From Leptasterias polaris (Eukaryota > Echinodermata > Asteroidea > Forcipulatida > Asteriidae), in assembly GCA_037783415.1 (NCBI GenBank), contig JAZGTN010000011.1, positions 1 to 64,000 on the forward strand: DNA of 64,000 nucleotides, read 5' to 3'. The notes beneath the pieces were generated by a model. That model made no database searches, was not told the DNA's origin, and saw nothing but the letters and a program-made list of their open reading frames with translations. Position numbers and translations under genes: made by a program. Position 1 is the first letter of the stretch. Each line of letters starts with the position of its first letter. This document shows positions 41,201-56,200 of the stretch, piece after piece.

Positions 41201-44200
41201 AATTTTGTATTTAAATAAAACACTCTAAGTTCAGAAGACAAGTGTTCCATTTTCGTTATTTGTTGAGTTGACGATTACTTGAACGGGCGGCAAAACCGTC
41301 CATAACAGGAGTAACGCAGACAATCTTACATAAACATCAAAACTCTCTAAATACACATAAACCCAGTGATAGCTCCTAGTGTGCTTGTACGATGAATTTA
41401 CCTGTATCAATGAGGTGAGCAGGGACCAATTTTAGCAAATTTTCGTGCTAACTATAGCATAACAAATCGCTTAACATAAGCGTATTTCACAGGTTTGCAA
41501 GAAATTTAGGCTGCCAGGTTGCGCGTTCACCATGGATTTGCATTGTTCGTCATTCATTTTCTAACAGTAAACTCCGGCATCAGGTTAGCTTGCCTTTTAG
41601 TGTGCTTACGGTTAGCAGCACTATGAAATTCCGCCGAGGGGAGCAAGGGACCTGAGCGGTTCGGGGCAAAGTCCATTACTTTCCAAATGAGCGTATAGGG
41701 GTGCACTGCACTGAGTAAACTCCCCATAACTAGCAATGCCAAATGCTAAATATTTACGAAGTACTCCAACGAAATTTGTAAATATCCCCAGCCCCTTGAA
41801 AACAAATCAAATATGCTGTGTGAAAACTACGCTTCGTTTTCTTTCTTTTCGACTCTGACTAGGTTGGCCGTTGAGATTTATAGCTAGCCTTAATATCCAA
41901 GCTAAAACCACCCCGAACAGGTAAACTATGGTCAAACTCCATTTGGGGAAAAAACGACCTAACAATTTTACGGATGATTGTGGCCATTTTAAGAGGGCTA
42001 GTGAACCCGAAATGTGCCAGGTTGAAACTCAACAACCCCAGGGCACAACGTTAAGCAACTTTTTATGTACAATGTTTAGCAATGACCTTCAAATCTTTAA
42101 CTTACAGAAAAAGTTGTTTTAATAATTATAAAATATATAAATAATATCCCACCTTCGAGGCAAAGTTGGTAAAAAGGTATAGAAATTCAACCAACCAGTA
42201 GTATCTGGGTATAGATGACAACCATGATTAAAATGATACTTATGATGTAGGTTTAAACATGCAGTTTATGATATGGAGCAGAATGATAAGATAATAGCCT
42301 AAAACAATTAATGTTTATGTCCAGTGGCGTAAACTAAAGGGGAGGGCACCCCGTGTCACTGGCCAATTACAGGCTGCTGTGTTCCGTCACATCATTATGG
42401 TTTGCCCCTACCAAGCCGGCACTGGCCAATTACAGGCTGTGTTCCGTCACATCATTATGGTTTGCCCCTACCCAACCGGCACTGGCCCAGTACAGGCTGT
42501 ATACTGTCACATCATTATGGTTTGCCCCTAACAAGCCGGCACTGGCCCAATACAGGCTGTATACCGTCACATCATTATGGTTTGCCCCTACCCAACCGAC
42601 ACTGGCCCTGTACAGGCTGTATACCGTCACATCATTATGGTTTGCCCCTAACAAGCCGGCACTGGCCAATTACAGACTGTGTTCCGTCACATCATTATGG
42701 TTTGCCCCTACCCAACCGGCACTTGCCCAGTACAGGCTGTATACTGTCACATCATTATGGTTTGCCCCTACCAAGCCGGCACTGGCCCAATACAGGCTGT
42801 GTTCCGTCACATCATTATGGTTTGCCCATACCCAACCGACACTGGCCCTGTACAGGCTGTATACCGCCACATCATTATGGTTTGCCCCTAACAAGCCGGC
42901 ACTGGCCAATTACAGGCTGTGTTCCGTCACATCATTATGGTTTGCCCATACCCAACCGACACTGACCCAGTACAGGCTGTATACCATCACATCATTATGG
43001 TTTGCCCATAACAAGCCGGCACTGGCCAATTACAGACTGTGTTCCGTCACATCATTATGGTTTGCCCATACCCAACCGACACTGGCCCAGTACAGGCTGT
43101 ATACCATCACATCATTATGGTTTGCCCCTAACAAGCCGGCACTGGCCAATTACAGACTGTGTTCCGTCACATCATTATGGTTTGCCCCTACCCAACCGGC
43201 ACTGGCCCAGTACAGGCTGTATACCGCCACATCATTATGGTTTGCCCCTACCCAACCGAAACTGGCCCAGTGCAGGCTGTATACCGTCACATCATTATGG
43301 TTTGCCCCTACCAAGCCGGTGTGGACGGAGATTCTGTCCCCCAATATGGAGAACTGTGTACAAACTTCTTTTGATAGCGCCCTCTTTTGAATCATCCCTC
43401 TCCAGCCCACGTTAATTTCCCATTTTTTATTATTATGGGGGACAGAATCTCTGGGGGACATAATTCCCTATGACACCGGCACTGGCCAATTACAGGTTGT
43501 GTGCCGTCACACCATCATGGTTTGCCTCTACTAAGCCGGCACTGGCCCAGTACAGGCTGTGTTCCATCACATCATTATGGTTTGCCCCTACCAAACCGAC
43601 ACTGGCACTAACACTACTGGTTGGCAAAGTACGAAGGAATATCGCGCATGTTTGGAAGGGCTGGTGGTGGTGTGACTAGTACGCGTCTGTGCGTCCATAG
43701 TGCACAATGGTTCTTGTATAATATGTACCCTTCTTCTTAATATTCTAGTCCATGAGCCAGGGGCTGAAATTTCCCATGAGCCAGGGGTTGAAATTCCACA
43801 TAATTTGTACCGAATTGAGGGACATTTTCTATATAAACTTTATTGTTGCAAATAATCCACAAAGTTACCATAAACTATGATAGCCTTTAAACAAAAATTG
43901 ATTTGTACCAGTTTTCGAAGGATTTTCACCGTAAAATCTTAATCCTCTCATAAAGCCTCTTCAATTTTTGTTAAGCCATAGGCTGTTGAGATATTATATA
44001 GTCTAGTCTTATGTTAGTTTAGTCTAATATTTTTAAGCCAACGTATTTAAACAGAAAGAACTGAGTTGTGGATGGTCAACCAGCCGCTGTTATTTGTCAC
44101 ATGGGAAGCATGGTGGCTTTTCAACAATGCTTTCGAATTGTTGCCGTAGTTCATTGGTTAATATGCAGCACCTGTATGGTGCTCGGCCTTCAATCAACAA

Positions 44201-47200
44201 GACACCTTTGTAAATCAGAGGCCAGCGGCGTATCCAAAATTACGTAATTATGCGCTCACCCTAAACTGCACATACATGAGAAAATAGATTCAGCTAATGC
44301 AAACTAAACTGCATACAGTTAGACAATTTCACAAGATCAAAAAAAAGAATGAGAGTGCGCCAGTTGTACATCTCTAGCACAGAATGGATCAACCATAGGA
44401 CCATTTAAACATATCCAATATATTTGGAATTTTTGAAGTCACAAATCCAGGGTTTATGATCGAGCAAAGGCATTCTGATGGGTGAAAAATGGCGCAGTGA
44501 GATCGTACACCACTTGGAACGATGTTGGTTTGCGTCATAGGGGTGCACCCCACTACATATTATAGAGAAAACGGGGCGTTGGCCCCATTACAATTTTGTA
44601 GGCCCTCAAAATGTTCTCTTTTAGACAGATTTGAGAGCCTGATAAAAGGAGTACAGTGTAAAAATGTTGCCCGATTAAGACCTGGGGGTTTGTTGACTCC
44701 CAACTTGATGTATTTTGGATGACATAGGCCATGAAATGGTCCTTTTTGCCGAGAAGTGTAAGGACACTCTTTAATATTGATGCTCGGACGTTTAACAAAA
44801 TAGTACCCGGTGCAGGTGTGCTTTTATTTGGAGGGGAATAACTCGACGGGCCCAGGGACTCCCCATATCAAATTGTGCAGAGGACACAAGTTCAAGAGCC
44901 AATGGATAATTTACCCAATAACAACAAAAACGTTGTGAGACTATTTTTTAATATTTAGACTTTTTCACTTTATTCTATGGGATTTTATTTTGTGGGGTGC
45001 CCCAGAGTTATGGTTTGCGTCAGAGTTATGGTTTGCGTACATGTTGACTCCAAAAATGGCGGACAGGATATATAGGTGCGTATTTTGTTAAGTTCATTGC
45101 GCCCCGTGAAAATAATGTCATTTAAGCAAATTGTAAGAACATTATCATTTGAAACTTGGTAATTATTGTTTTGAGGGGATATAAGTCTGAGACTAAGTGA
45201 AAGCTTAAACGCAACAGTCAATAAGAATATGCGTGAAGGTAGAGATTGGCCCCTAAAGTAAAACAAAATAAATAAAGAAATAAAAATAATGCAACGATTC
45301 TAAATTATGAAATCAAGAGAAATACGATGAGGAAGTGATCTGAATTATAGGCTTTATTGACGAAGCATTGAATCGAATTTTGAACTATAGTATCGAGTTT
45401 GAAGGCTGATTTATTGAACTTGGATTGAGGCAATATCGAAGTAAAGTATGTGAAACAATAATAATTTATAATGAGGTACAGATTTGAAGTTTGAGATAAT
45501 AGGGGGCTATGGTAATCAGTGATGAAGCATTTGATTTTGAAGCATTTCAAGTTTGAACGGTAGGAAAAGGTCACTGAAGATTTATGATAAAGGAATACTG
45601 AATTGAATTTAATTGAACTAAACCAAGACATGATAAATTTAATGAATTGATTTTGGGTTGAACGAAGCAAACCTGACTAGATGTTTTCTTTGATTAACGT
45701 CCGGTGCTCAACCAACTTAGCCATCTTAGCCAATATGTTGTCAAATTTCTTTTTTCAGGCTGCCAGTTAGAAGTCATTCAACATGTAACTGCCGTATAGC
45801 CAGGGCACATCTAAGTTGAAGATACAACCTGGGAAGCAGCAGCGGAGGGATGATTGTTTAGGGGATGCAAGTTTTTATTTCAAATATCAAGTAAATAAAC
45901 AACCAGGGAAACTGACTGGGTATTAATTTGAATTTTTTGGGGAGTTGAACAAAGACAAATTGACTGGAGCGGAACTTGAACCTGCGGTTTCCGGATTAAC
46001 GTGCCAGCAAACTGAGCTATCTAGCACTATGTTCAAATAAATATAATACTGTAACGGACATCGCTACGGCCGAGTAACCGCCAGACAACCGCCGGCGTGA
46101 GAACGCTCTCTCCAGACATTGGACCGGAAGTATGAACTATAAATTAATAGACAGTTGTGTTCGCGCCAGCGGGAAAACGTTGGCCATGAGCCAAGATAAC
46201 TGACTCTTTGCATTGTGTTGTGCATGGTTATAAGTTGTGTTAGACGGACCAGATGTTGAGTTCAGTGAGTGAGCATGAACAAGTTGTCGTTCTTGGAAGA
46301 TAAATAAATTGGTGTGTTTCACATTTAACCGAATTTGAGTTTCCGTTTGTTTTCTGTCTGCGTTTGGCTGCAGAGCAAACAAGTACCCGTTGGCAGTACG
46401 TTACAATGGTGGCAGCTTGTGGGATATTTTTGACTCAATTAAATGTTGAACACGACTGAAATATGACGACGAAGTACACATCATCGGCTGATATCGTGGA
46501 CGCCATCTTCGGATTAATGAGTGACATTCGGGAGTTGGAAGCCTCCTTGGCACGGCAGATTTTTGAGTCAGCTATTTCCTCACCTGAGTATGGAAAGAAT
46601 CCTTGGGACACGAAACCAGTCGTTCATGCGTACCACAGAAGATGCTTCGAGAAAACGATTGCCAACTTGGAAGCGACGTGGAGTAGTGGTGACTTAGCCA
46701 TCAGTGAGGATCAGAGTGCAGGTAAACGCCACAAAAACCCGTCCCGTGGCTGGCGCCGATGTTGGGCTTTGTTGTGTGGATGCGGAGACCACAAGTAGGG
46801 AGGCCGTTGCGAGCGGTGAATGCCCTACTGTTGATGTGGTCCCGAGTCCCTCGATCTTGCCCTGCATGGCATTTGCCGTTGGGATTGCGGTTCGTGGTTG
46901 CGATGGGTTTCCAGCCCTGATCCAGCTGCTTTGTCCCTCAACTCCACGTCAACACCTCCACCGTTGTGGAAGGCTTCAACAACGCACACTGTTCCGCCGT
47001 TGTGGACTGTTCCGCCGTTGTGGACGGCTCCGCCAGTACAACTTGCCTCGCCGGAGCACGCTGCTCTCATCATCAACCAACAAACTGACAGGACAAAGAC
47101 TATGACATTGAACAATCAACTCCAGGAAACTGGCGTTGGCCTTCATGTGCAGGTGACGGCAGCTCAGCTGGAGCGGCAATCTCCACCAGCAAAAGCAGCC

Positions 47201-50200
47201 CCGCCGGAACAAGCAAGAGCACCGACGGACCCCCGGATGCATGATGATGAAGGATACGGACTGATGCAGGACGCATCGCAGATGACAAGGCCGAGGGTAC
47301 AGGAAGTACCACCGAAGACAGGATACCTGTTGGTGCGGGGAGCATCAACGGCTGGGTATCCGCCGGTGCATGATGCACCACTGAAGAAGGCCGCTGAAGA
47401 CAGAGTATCCGCAGGTGCAGGGAGCACAACAGAAGACAGGAGATCCGTTGGTGCTGGATGCACCAAAGACAGAGTGACTACCGGTGCTGTGGGCACCACA
47501 AACATGGGACCCGCCGGCACAACAGACGGGGGATCCGCCGGCACCAACGACAGGGGATCTGCCGGCACCAAGGACAGCGGAGGATCCGCCGGCACCACGG
47601 ACAGGGGATCCGCCAGGGGAAGCACCGAACAGAATATGTCAAGTGTTCGACTGCATGGCCTGAGTCATCGGCTGAAGACACTGAAGCTAGAAGAGCACAT
47701 CATTAACAATGACTGGTGAGAAGTCCTCTCTTGGATGGACATTGTTTTGTTTGAGGGATGTTACGATCCAAAAAAATCCAAACTATCCGTGAATATAAAT
47801 CACTCAAAAAGCCTGAATTTCCTCAGATGCAACAAAGAAATCAAACAAGGTGACACTGATGTAAAGAACACAGAATCAAAGTGATTTAATGATAAAACTA
47901 TCAACCACTTCAGTTACCGATTTGGTTTGACAAACGTACAATGATTGCGTGAAACAAGTGTACATTAAAAATGGTTCTTATACAAAATAAGTATCTTACG
48001 GGCTAATACGTCAACCTGGATGAAATACAAGCGAGGATCACAGCAACAGAAGATACAGCGAGGATCACATAGTACACTGGCTCTAAAACGATCAACTCCA
48101 GGGGCTGTAAATCAGTTCTTTGCCGATGTGACTATGAGCATCACGGGGTAAACTCACTCCGACAAAATGTCCAGAAGAAGACGAAGCAACAACGGGTACA
48201 CAATCTGACACCCGCCACAAAATATGGGGAAGAAGACCCCAAAATACCGAACTGTAGATTAAGTTCGAAAATGTCTTTTCCGGAATTTAATTAAGCTCTT
48301 TAACTGCACTCGGTCAAAAGCGAACTCTATCACAAGCTCCTCCAACGAGTGGGTAGGTGCGCTTCATTGTCCGATTTTGACCATATATTAAGGTCAAAAT
48401 GTTGTCATGTCTGTGTTCAAAAGTTTGAGCAGGACTAACGTTCTACACCCTGATACAAAAATTATGCTGAAATGATCAGTAGTTTTAAAGATATATATAA
48501 GATAGGATACTAAGAAATTTTCAACTTCCGATTTGAACCGGAAGTAAGTTCAAATGTTGTACGGGTTCTGTGTAGCAAATGTCGAACTTTAAATGAGCTA
48601 TCCGATGATGTGTAGATTATAAAAAACAAACAAATGGTTCATGAGTTATGCTTTTTACAAATATTAAAATTTGATTTATTATAATTCGATGCCCGATGAC
48701 GTCATCATGACGTAAATAGGTTTGTGTCGTCTTGATAGTGAGGTCCAACTATCTGTTGAGTTTCATTGTTCGATTCAATCTCAATCTTGAGTTATTCCGT
48801 AGATAAGCTCGAAAGTGGTTTTTTGAAGGAAAAAACGAAGGCCTAAATATGAATACTGTAGCTTAAATATTCAGAGACATACAGGCATTGGCGCGAGGTC
48901 ACTTTCTGAACCTAAATGGCTTGTAACTTGACACCCGATGACGTAATCGTGACGTCACAACTTACTCGGCTTCTGCTAGTTATGTGCTAACTTCACATAA
49001 AGTTTCAAGTTTCAAAGGTTCGCAAGTATGCGTTTGCTTGCGGACGAAGCTCGGGGAGAAGAATAAGCAAAACAAAGAAGAAAAAGAAAAAAAACCCGAA
49101 CAAAAACAAAGAGTTGTTCGGGCACCTAAAAACCCCCCAAAACGAACAAAAACAAAGAGTTGTTCGGGCGTAAGGCCCGAACACCTAAAAAACGAACAAA
49201 AACAAAGAGTTGTTCGGGCGTAAGGCCCGAACACCTAAAAAACCCGAACAATAACAAAGAGTTGTTCGGGCTTCTAAGCCCGAACACCTAACAAAGAGTT
49301 GTTCGGGCCGAACAGTATAGGTTTTTCTCCTTTAGACGAACAAAAACCTGTTCCGGTTTATTTTACTATACGATCCAGACCCTGAACCTGACCCTGAGTC
49401 AGGCAGTTGACAACTACCATAAACGTAACACAACCCTCTCATGTGGCTGTGACCCAACCCTAACCACAACATTGATTTTGAACCTGACCCGTACTCTTAA
49501 CAACGACTCTAATCCTAACCCTACCCAGACAGTGACCATTATCCGGACCCCAACCGTAACCATTTATCCTTGATCCTTACCTATACCATTAAACCTTAAT
49601 AAACTTTCCAAACTTATGTTGCCAAACATTAATACTGGCCTGTCGTCATGATTAAACCTGCGGACTTGTTATTATTCTAAAAGAACTGTACCCCAAAATT
49701 CTTTATTCTCTTTTTGAGCTTAAGCAGTTCTTTAAAATTGGGCCCAGTTTTCTACTTCATACATGAAAAACCTTAATGGTGTGTCCAGAGATCAGAGCAG
49801 TGTTCAACTCTTTGGTCAGTTTAAATTTGAGAAACTCAGCCAATAGGGTACGATATTAGAGTTTTATCTGCCCAATGTATAGAATGAAACGAATCACCAC
49901 ACTTCATGGTTTCATTGTGGGTGTTAATCTCGAGTCGCAAACATCTCAAGAGTTCTTCAATTTTTTTCTTTTCTTCACGTTTTCGTGTTAACCATCTTCT
50001 TTGTTCTTATATTATATTTTAAGAGACACGGGAAGGAGGCCGGTCCTCTATTTAAATTAAAAGGACAAGCATTCAGCAAAAGTATAAAAAAGTACACGAT
50101 CAAAAGCCTAACATTTGATTGTTATAGCGAGGTTTTGGCTGGACGGCTGTTTTAGAGACTAACCAAGCGTAATGTCAAAATCAGGTTGCGCGAACCTTGA

Positions 50201-53200
50201 ACAGAGACTAGACCACAAGCATGTTTGATGGACTTTGGACCTTGTGATCAATGGAGCGGAACAGCCAGGCCCGTGCTTCTAAAAAACTGACACTTTTAAA
50301 TTTCAAGGCTTTTCCGGTTTCGACCGGAAGAAGAGGTCATGAAATGTCACGCACATAATAAAAAACTAAGACCTAGATTACCTCTATATAATCCCGCTGA
50401 AGGCAACCCAAGGTCTCTTGTTCATGATTTGATATAGATTTTCAAAGATTAAATTTTTAATACAAAAAACTGCTCGTAATTTGACACCTGATGACGTCAT
50501 CATGACGTTATTGATGCTGTTTCATTTCATTATGATTATGTAACTGTATGTGAAATTTCAAGTTTATGTGACCCCGCTACACACTTAATCAAAAGTCTTT
50601 TAAAAGCACACGATCAAAAGCCTGACATTTGATTGTTTGCTAGGTTTGCATAGACGGCTGTTTTAGAGACTAAAAAAGCATAACACCAAATCAGGTTGCG
50701 CGAGCCTTGAACTACGACTAGACTACAAACATGTTTGATGGACTTTGAACCTTGCACGTTTCAGGTTAATAAGCCATTTGCGAGTTACATTTGAATAATG
50801 TCTGGTACAATGACTTGTTTAGTCACAAGTTACCGCTTAAATTTGAATTCCTCAGACTATCGAGACAGTTGCTATGTCACATGATTAGGGGCAAGCTTTT
50901 GCTTAGTTACGTAAGAGACGGTGAACACCCATACACAATTCTGAATGGATGTGTATGGCACAATGGTACCAGGGTTTGCTCATCTGGAGGTTGCTATACA
51001 AAAGCTTGCCCCGAACCATGTGACATAGCAACTGTCTCGATAGTCTGAGGAATTCAAATTTAAGCGGTAACTTGTGACTAAACAAGTCATTGTACCAGAC
51101 ATTATTCAAATTTAACTCGCAAATGGCTTATTGTGTGCTACACACAGTATTCGTAGATTGTGATCAAAAGAGCGGATCAGCCAGCCCCGTGCTAATTCTG
51201 CGGGCTAATAATAACCAAATGTTCAACGTACATTTTGAGCCGGAGGTCAATGTAAACTAGGGTCACTCTTTGTGTAGCATTTGTTGGGTTTTAAAAGACC
51301 TGTCCGATGATATATTGATTGTAGAAATCCATTGTTTAGTTTTTGAGTTATGATTTTTTGAAATATTAAACTTTGATTCACTGTAACTCGACACCTGATG
51401 ACGCAATCATGACCTCACAACTTACTCAGCATCTCCTAGTTATACTCTAACTACATGCAAAGTTTCAAGGTCAACCAAGGTTCGCAACTATGCTTTTGCC
51501 TGCGGACAAACGACTTTCAGAAGAAGACTAAAAATGAACTAGACTTAACTTTTTGTTGTATAACAAAAAGAAGGTGTTCGGACTGACGTTCAATTTGGTC
51601 GTAACACATCCCAGTTTGAATACATGTAAACTACATTTCAGCTTGACCAAGCATACTACTCAGTATATAGATCTTGAACCTGCACCTTTAAGGTGACGTC
51701 ATGTCACACTCGATGACGTCATCGTGGTGTGAACAAATTTTGTTGATGTAACATATCCCAACTTGGATACATGCAAAGTTTCAGCTTGATTACCAAAGTC
51801 GTTCTGTACTCATAAATCTTGTAAGAACTAGCAGTGGCTTAAATGTAAATGAAAATTTTGGTAAACATGACTGTTAGAAATTTGTACGATAAGTTTTTAT
51901 CAAAAGTTAGTGAATGAGTCTATTTAGAAACAAATTATTCCATCACTACTTTCACAAGAGTTTCTTCCTTCCATTGTTTGAACCCAATAAAGTTACCCTT
52001 TTCCCGTGCAATTTGGACTTCATGTATTACATACTGAAGTACCTACTCATATCACGCATAGAACAGAAGCACCACAATGACCTAACTATGTCCCGAGTTT
52101 ACATTAATCCACTAATCCCAAAATGTCTGTAGCGCCCGCTAGAGTTGACTTTTGAATTGCGAGTTTATTTACTTAATTGGTTTTTGGACGGCCATTGGAT
52201 GGAAGTATAATGTTTCTTGATATGATCGGCTGGTTCCCTTTACTTGTTTTTATAATGATCACATATGAAATAATCGTGTACGATTTTTTCACAACAAAGA
52301 TTACATGTTTAGAATGATAGAACATAAGAATTAAGTATTTGACGGGCGTGGGCATCGATCTGCATGCTAGTTTCCATGGTAGTCGCTTTGGAATCAAAAC
52401 CCAATATTTTTGAATGATTATCCACTTGATTACAATCCTAAAGATGTTATTCAAAATAATAAATAAAGCTGCCACACTTCCTGTGTATACGAATGCAACA
52501 ATTAAAAAGGCGTTATTTATCGACAAAATTGGACCTGAGTATTTCCCTTCTTTTCTCAGTCTTATTTGCAGAGAGAGAACAATATTAATCGGTCAAAAAG
52601 TAAAGTATAACAAGGCACTTCCTGTTTCGACCGGATGTAGAGGTAACGTAATGTCACGCACACAATACAAAAATAAAACCTAATTAAAAATAATCATCTT
52701 TTGTTAAAGCCAAATTTGAAAACTGATGACGTCATTATGACGTTAGATAAGTTCTTATCGATACATTGGTATTTAGTTATGTGCTTTAAATTGTAATTGA
52801 AAAACGAAGGTGAACTTACAAAACGTATTGTCAGCAAAAGAGTACAATATTTAATTTATTTGAAAGGGCAGAGGGTCAATAATGTCCTTTCATACAGAGC
52901 AACATGAATTTTTCGAATTTCCCTTTCATTTTGGTTGCACATCTTAAAACGACCCTTTGAATTACTCACAAGTACAACTATCATGTATGCCACTCACTGA
53001 AGTTTTTTATTTTTCAATGGATATTGATTCTTTATTTATTAATAAATCCGACTGTGCAAATCATGTTGACATTATTAAGTTACAATTCTTATAAGTTTTA
53101 ACAGGTTTTCAAATACTGTGATTTGGCTTCTCATGTATCGGTGCATGATACTTTGATTGTTCAATACTGATTGATGATGTCGTTAAAATAAGTCGAGCAT

Positions 53201-56200
53201 AGTGTGAGCTATTGGTTGCATTTTTTAAAATAGCTTGCTTGATTTTTAGACATTAGTCTTCATACAGAACGGTTTGTTAAATTTATAAAATTGAAAGAAA
53301 AGACACTTGTTTAAAAAAATTATGCAAGATAAAGGCAAGTCATGAAGACGGCAGTTTTAGCTTCTCGTGAATTTTAACTAATTAAATATTATTAATGAGT
53401 TAATAACTATTTCTACCTGTATGGTGCATCATACACTCGGCAAGGAATTAGGGGATGGAACACAACAATGATTATGAAATCTTTCACTGGAGACCATTCG
53501 GGTACTGGATGTGTTGTATATTCTGAAGATGAAAAAAGCAATTGTATACAAAGTATGACTCAAAGCAATGTAAGTCAAGCTGAAACTGCTCAATTTCATA
53601 AAATTCAAGACTTACTAAAATTCAAGACTTACAACATTTCATGATTATATAATAATAATAATAATAATTTATTGAATTTATATTGCGCTCAACAATACAA
53701 CATATCAGAGTAAAGAAATTACGCAAGAAAAAATTAGTGGAAGGTGCACATCTTGTTTTTGATGTGAACAACTTATAAACGAAACCTTATTAGGGGAAAC
53801 TTTATCGAAGGGTTTTCAAATAATTATGTCATAATACAAAGTTGACGAAAAACATTCATCAGTCTGACCATTTTCTGACTATAGTGACACAGCCAACAAT
53901 CATACCAATCCCTCCATTGCCCAATTCTATCTCTTCGACGTTCATACTAAACGTTCCTTGGTTTTAAAAACATTTCACCAACGTCACCACTTGATGATAC
54001 AGGATAAACTTTATAACGTAATTGTGCATTAAATAAAAGAATCATTTTGAAAAGCATTGATGTTCACACAAAAACTTACCGTTCTAGTCCCGTGTAGCAA
54101 CGATAAACACATGCCGTGAGTAGGGTCTGAAACACCCTTCACGATCCGATGACACATCCTTCCTTCTCGGAGTGTGATCAAAACGTAACCAATGTTCGTC
54201 CTTTTATGCTTGCATTTTCTCACAAAATTAATAGTCATATGAATCACTGAAGTAGGTGGCCATCTCAGCGAAACTTCGTCTTTAATTCCATTTTGATCAT
54301 TAAGCAACGAGAAGGGCGAATAGGGGAACAATTAGACGCTGAATATGAGCGGAATTCAGATCTATAATGTCAGTACGCCATTGATAAGTTGTAAGTACGA
54401 TGACCTGTGGCGTGCAACTGTACGCCAGCATACAGTACACAGTCTTCGTGGACTGCTCAATGTCTTCAATGTCGCAGTGTATTACACGTGGCGGTGTGCT
54501 TCTGCGAGTTGATACATTGGTTTTTGGACGGCCATTGGATGGAAGTATAATGTTTCTTAATATGATCGGCTGGTTCCCTTTATGATCACATATGAAATAA
54601 TCGTGTACGATTTTTTTCACAACAATGCTTACATGTTTAGAATGATATAACATAAGAATCAAGTGTTTGACGGGCGCGGGCATCGATCTGCATGCAAATT
54701 TCCATGGTAGTCGCTTTGGAATCAAAACCCAATATTTTTGAATGATTATCCACTTGATTACAAGCCTAAAGATGTTATTCAATGAAGTTGCCACCATTCC
54801 TGTGTCTATGAATGCAACAAAACATCAGCAGCTCGTGACCGTAGTTTTTATCTAGCGCCCTCTGTGTAAAGGCAGCGCTGATGTAACACATCCCAGCCTA
54901 AAAAAACTGTCTTGCAAGGTTTAAGCTTGATGCCAAAGTTGTTATGTACGTATTATATCTTGTAAAACACTACCTTGGTGGTAATATAACTTGCAAATTG
55001 ATGACGTCATGCAGACGTCATCACTTCATATTTTATAAATTCATTACCTTTCAAGTTTCAAAAGCCTAGCATTTGTTTGTTAACGAGGTTTGCATGGACG
55101 GCTGTTTTAGAGACTAACAAAGCGTGTTGTCAAAAGCAGGTTGCGCGAACCTTGAACAGAGACTAGACCACAAGCTTGTTTATTGGACTTTGAACCTTGT
55201 GGTTGATTTTCCCACCGGTTCAGATCACGTAGTGTGAGTGTATCCCGTGGTTTAATAGCGGGTCAATAAATACCCGTAATAATTGGTCAATATTTCAAAT
55301 ATTTGTATAAAAAAAAGGAATGACGTCATCATGTTGTTTCTTTACATTTACATAGTCAATATCACTGGCTTTCAACATGCCAAGTTTCAACTCAGTCAAA
55401 CTTGTGGTTTTGTAGATACACAGCTTCAAAAAGTAAACCTTTAATGCGATACCACGTGACACATGATAACGTCATCAATCTAAAAATTCACACATATGTT
55501 GTCTGCAAGAAGGTCATTATGTATACCAATTTTGAAACGATTATCATAAACTTCGCCACAGACATCTAGTAAAAGTGTATTTTTAATTGTTTTCAACCTG
55601 CCGCTAGAGGGCGCTCTTGACTTTTATGACGTCACTTGTGTTATTTTTTTCAACCAGACTCTTGCTCGACTATAACACCGTTAAAAAAAACTTCAAAAAG
55701 TGTGCCACTTTTAAATTACAAGGCACTTCCTGTTTCTTCCTGTTTCGACCGGAAGTAGAGGTCAAGTCATGTCACGCACACAATAAAAAATGAAGACCCA
55801 TATTACCTCTATATAATCCCGCAAAAAGTAACCGACGGTCTCTTCATCTTGATTTGATATGGATTTTCAAAAGATTACATTTTTTAATTTTAAAAACCTT
55901 GTAACTTTACACCTGATGACGTCATCATGACGTAAATGAAACGGTTTCGTCTCCTAATGGTTATCTAACTATGGTAGAAATTTCAAGTTTATACGAGCTT
56001 GGGAAGTGTGCTTTTGTTAGCGGACAAGCGGCGAAGAGAAGAAGAATCTGAAGAAGTAAAAAAAAAAACTAGACATAATTTTTTGTTGGAAACAAAAAAG
56101 AGGTGTTCGGTGTGACCTCGTGTTTCAAAGAAATGTTATAAACATGTCTGTGTATTAAATATGGTATACTTCTATAGAGTCTTTAGAATGGTGGTTCTTA

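Larger units (their letters stand above)
41919..44342. other. Copy B-only block around a 60-bp satellite
   Basis: Copy A reads across this point near 23740-23765. The block holds AT-rich sequence (41919-42350), the satellite (42355-43612) and featureless sequence (43613-44342). Confidence 0.65.

Noticed and set aside
42353..43390. 345-codon frame with 20-residue repeats
   Set aside because: Explained by a 60-bp satellite whose length is a multiple of three; frames on the other strand are equally open.
50791..51109. Peptide MNNVWYNDLF encoded on both strands
   Set aside because: Produced by the arms of an inverted repeat, not by two genes.
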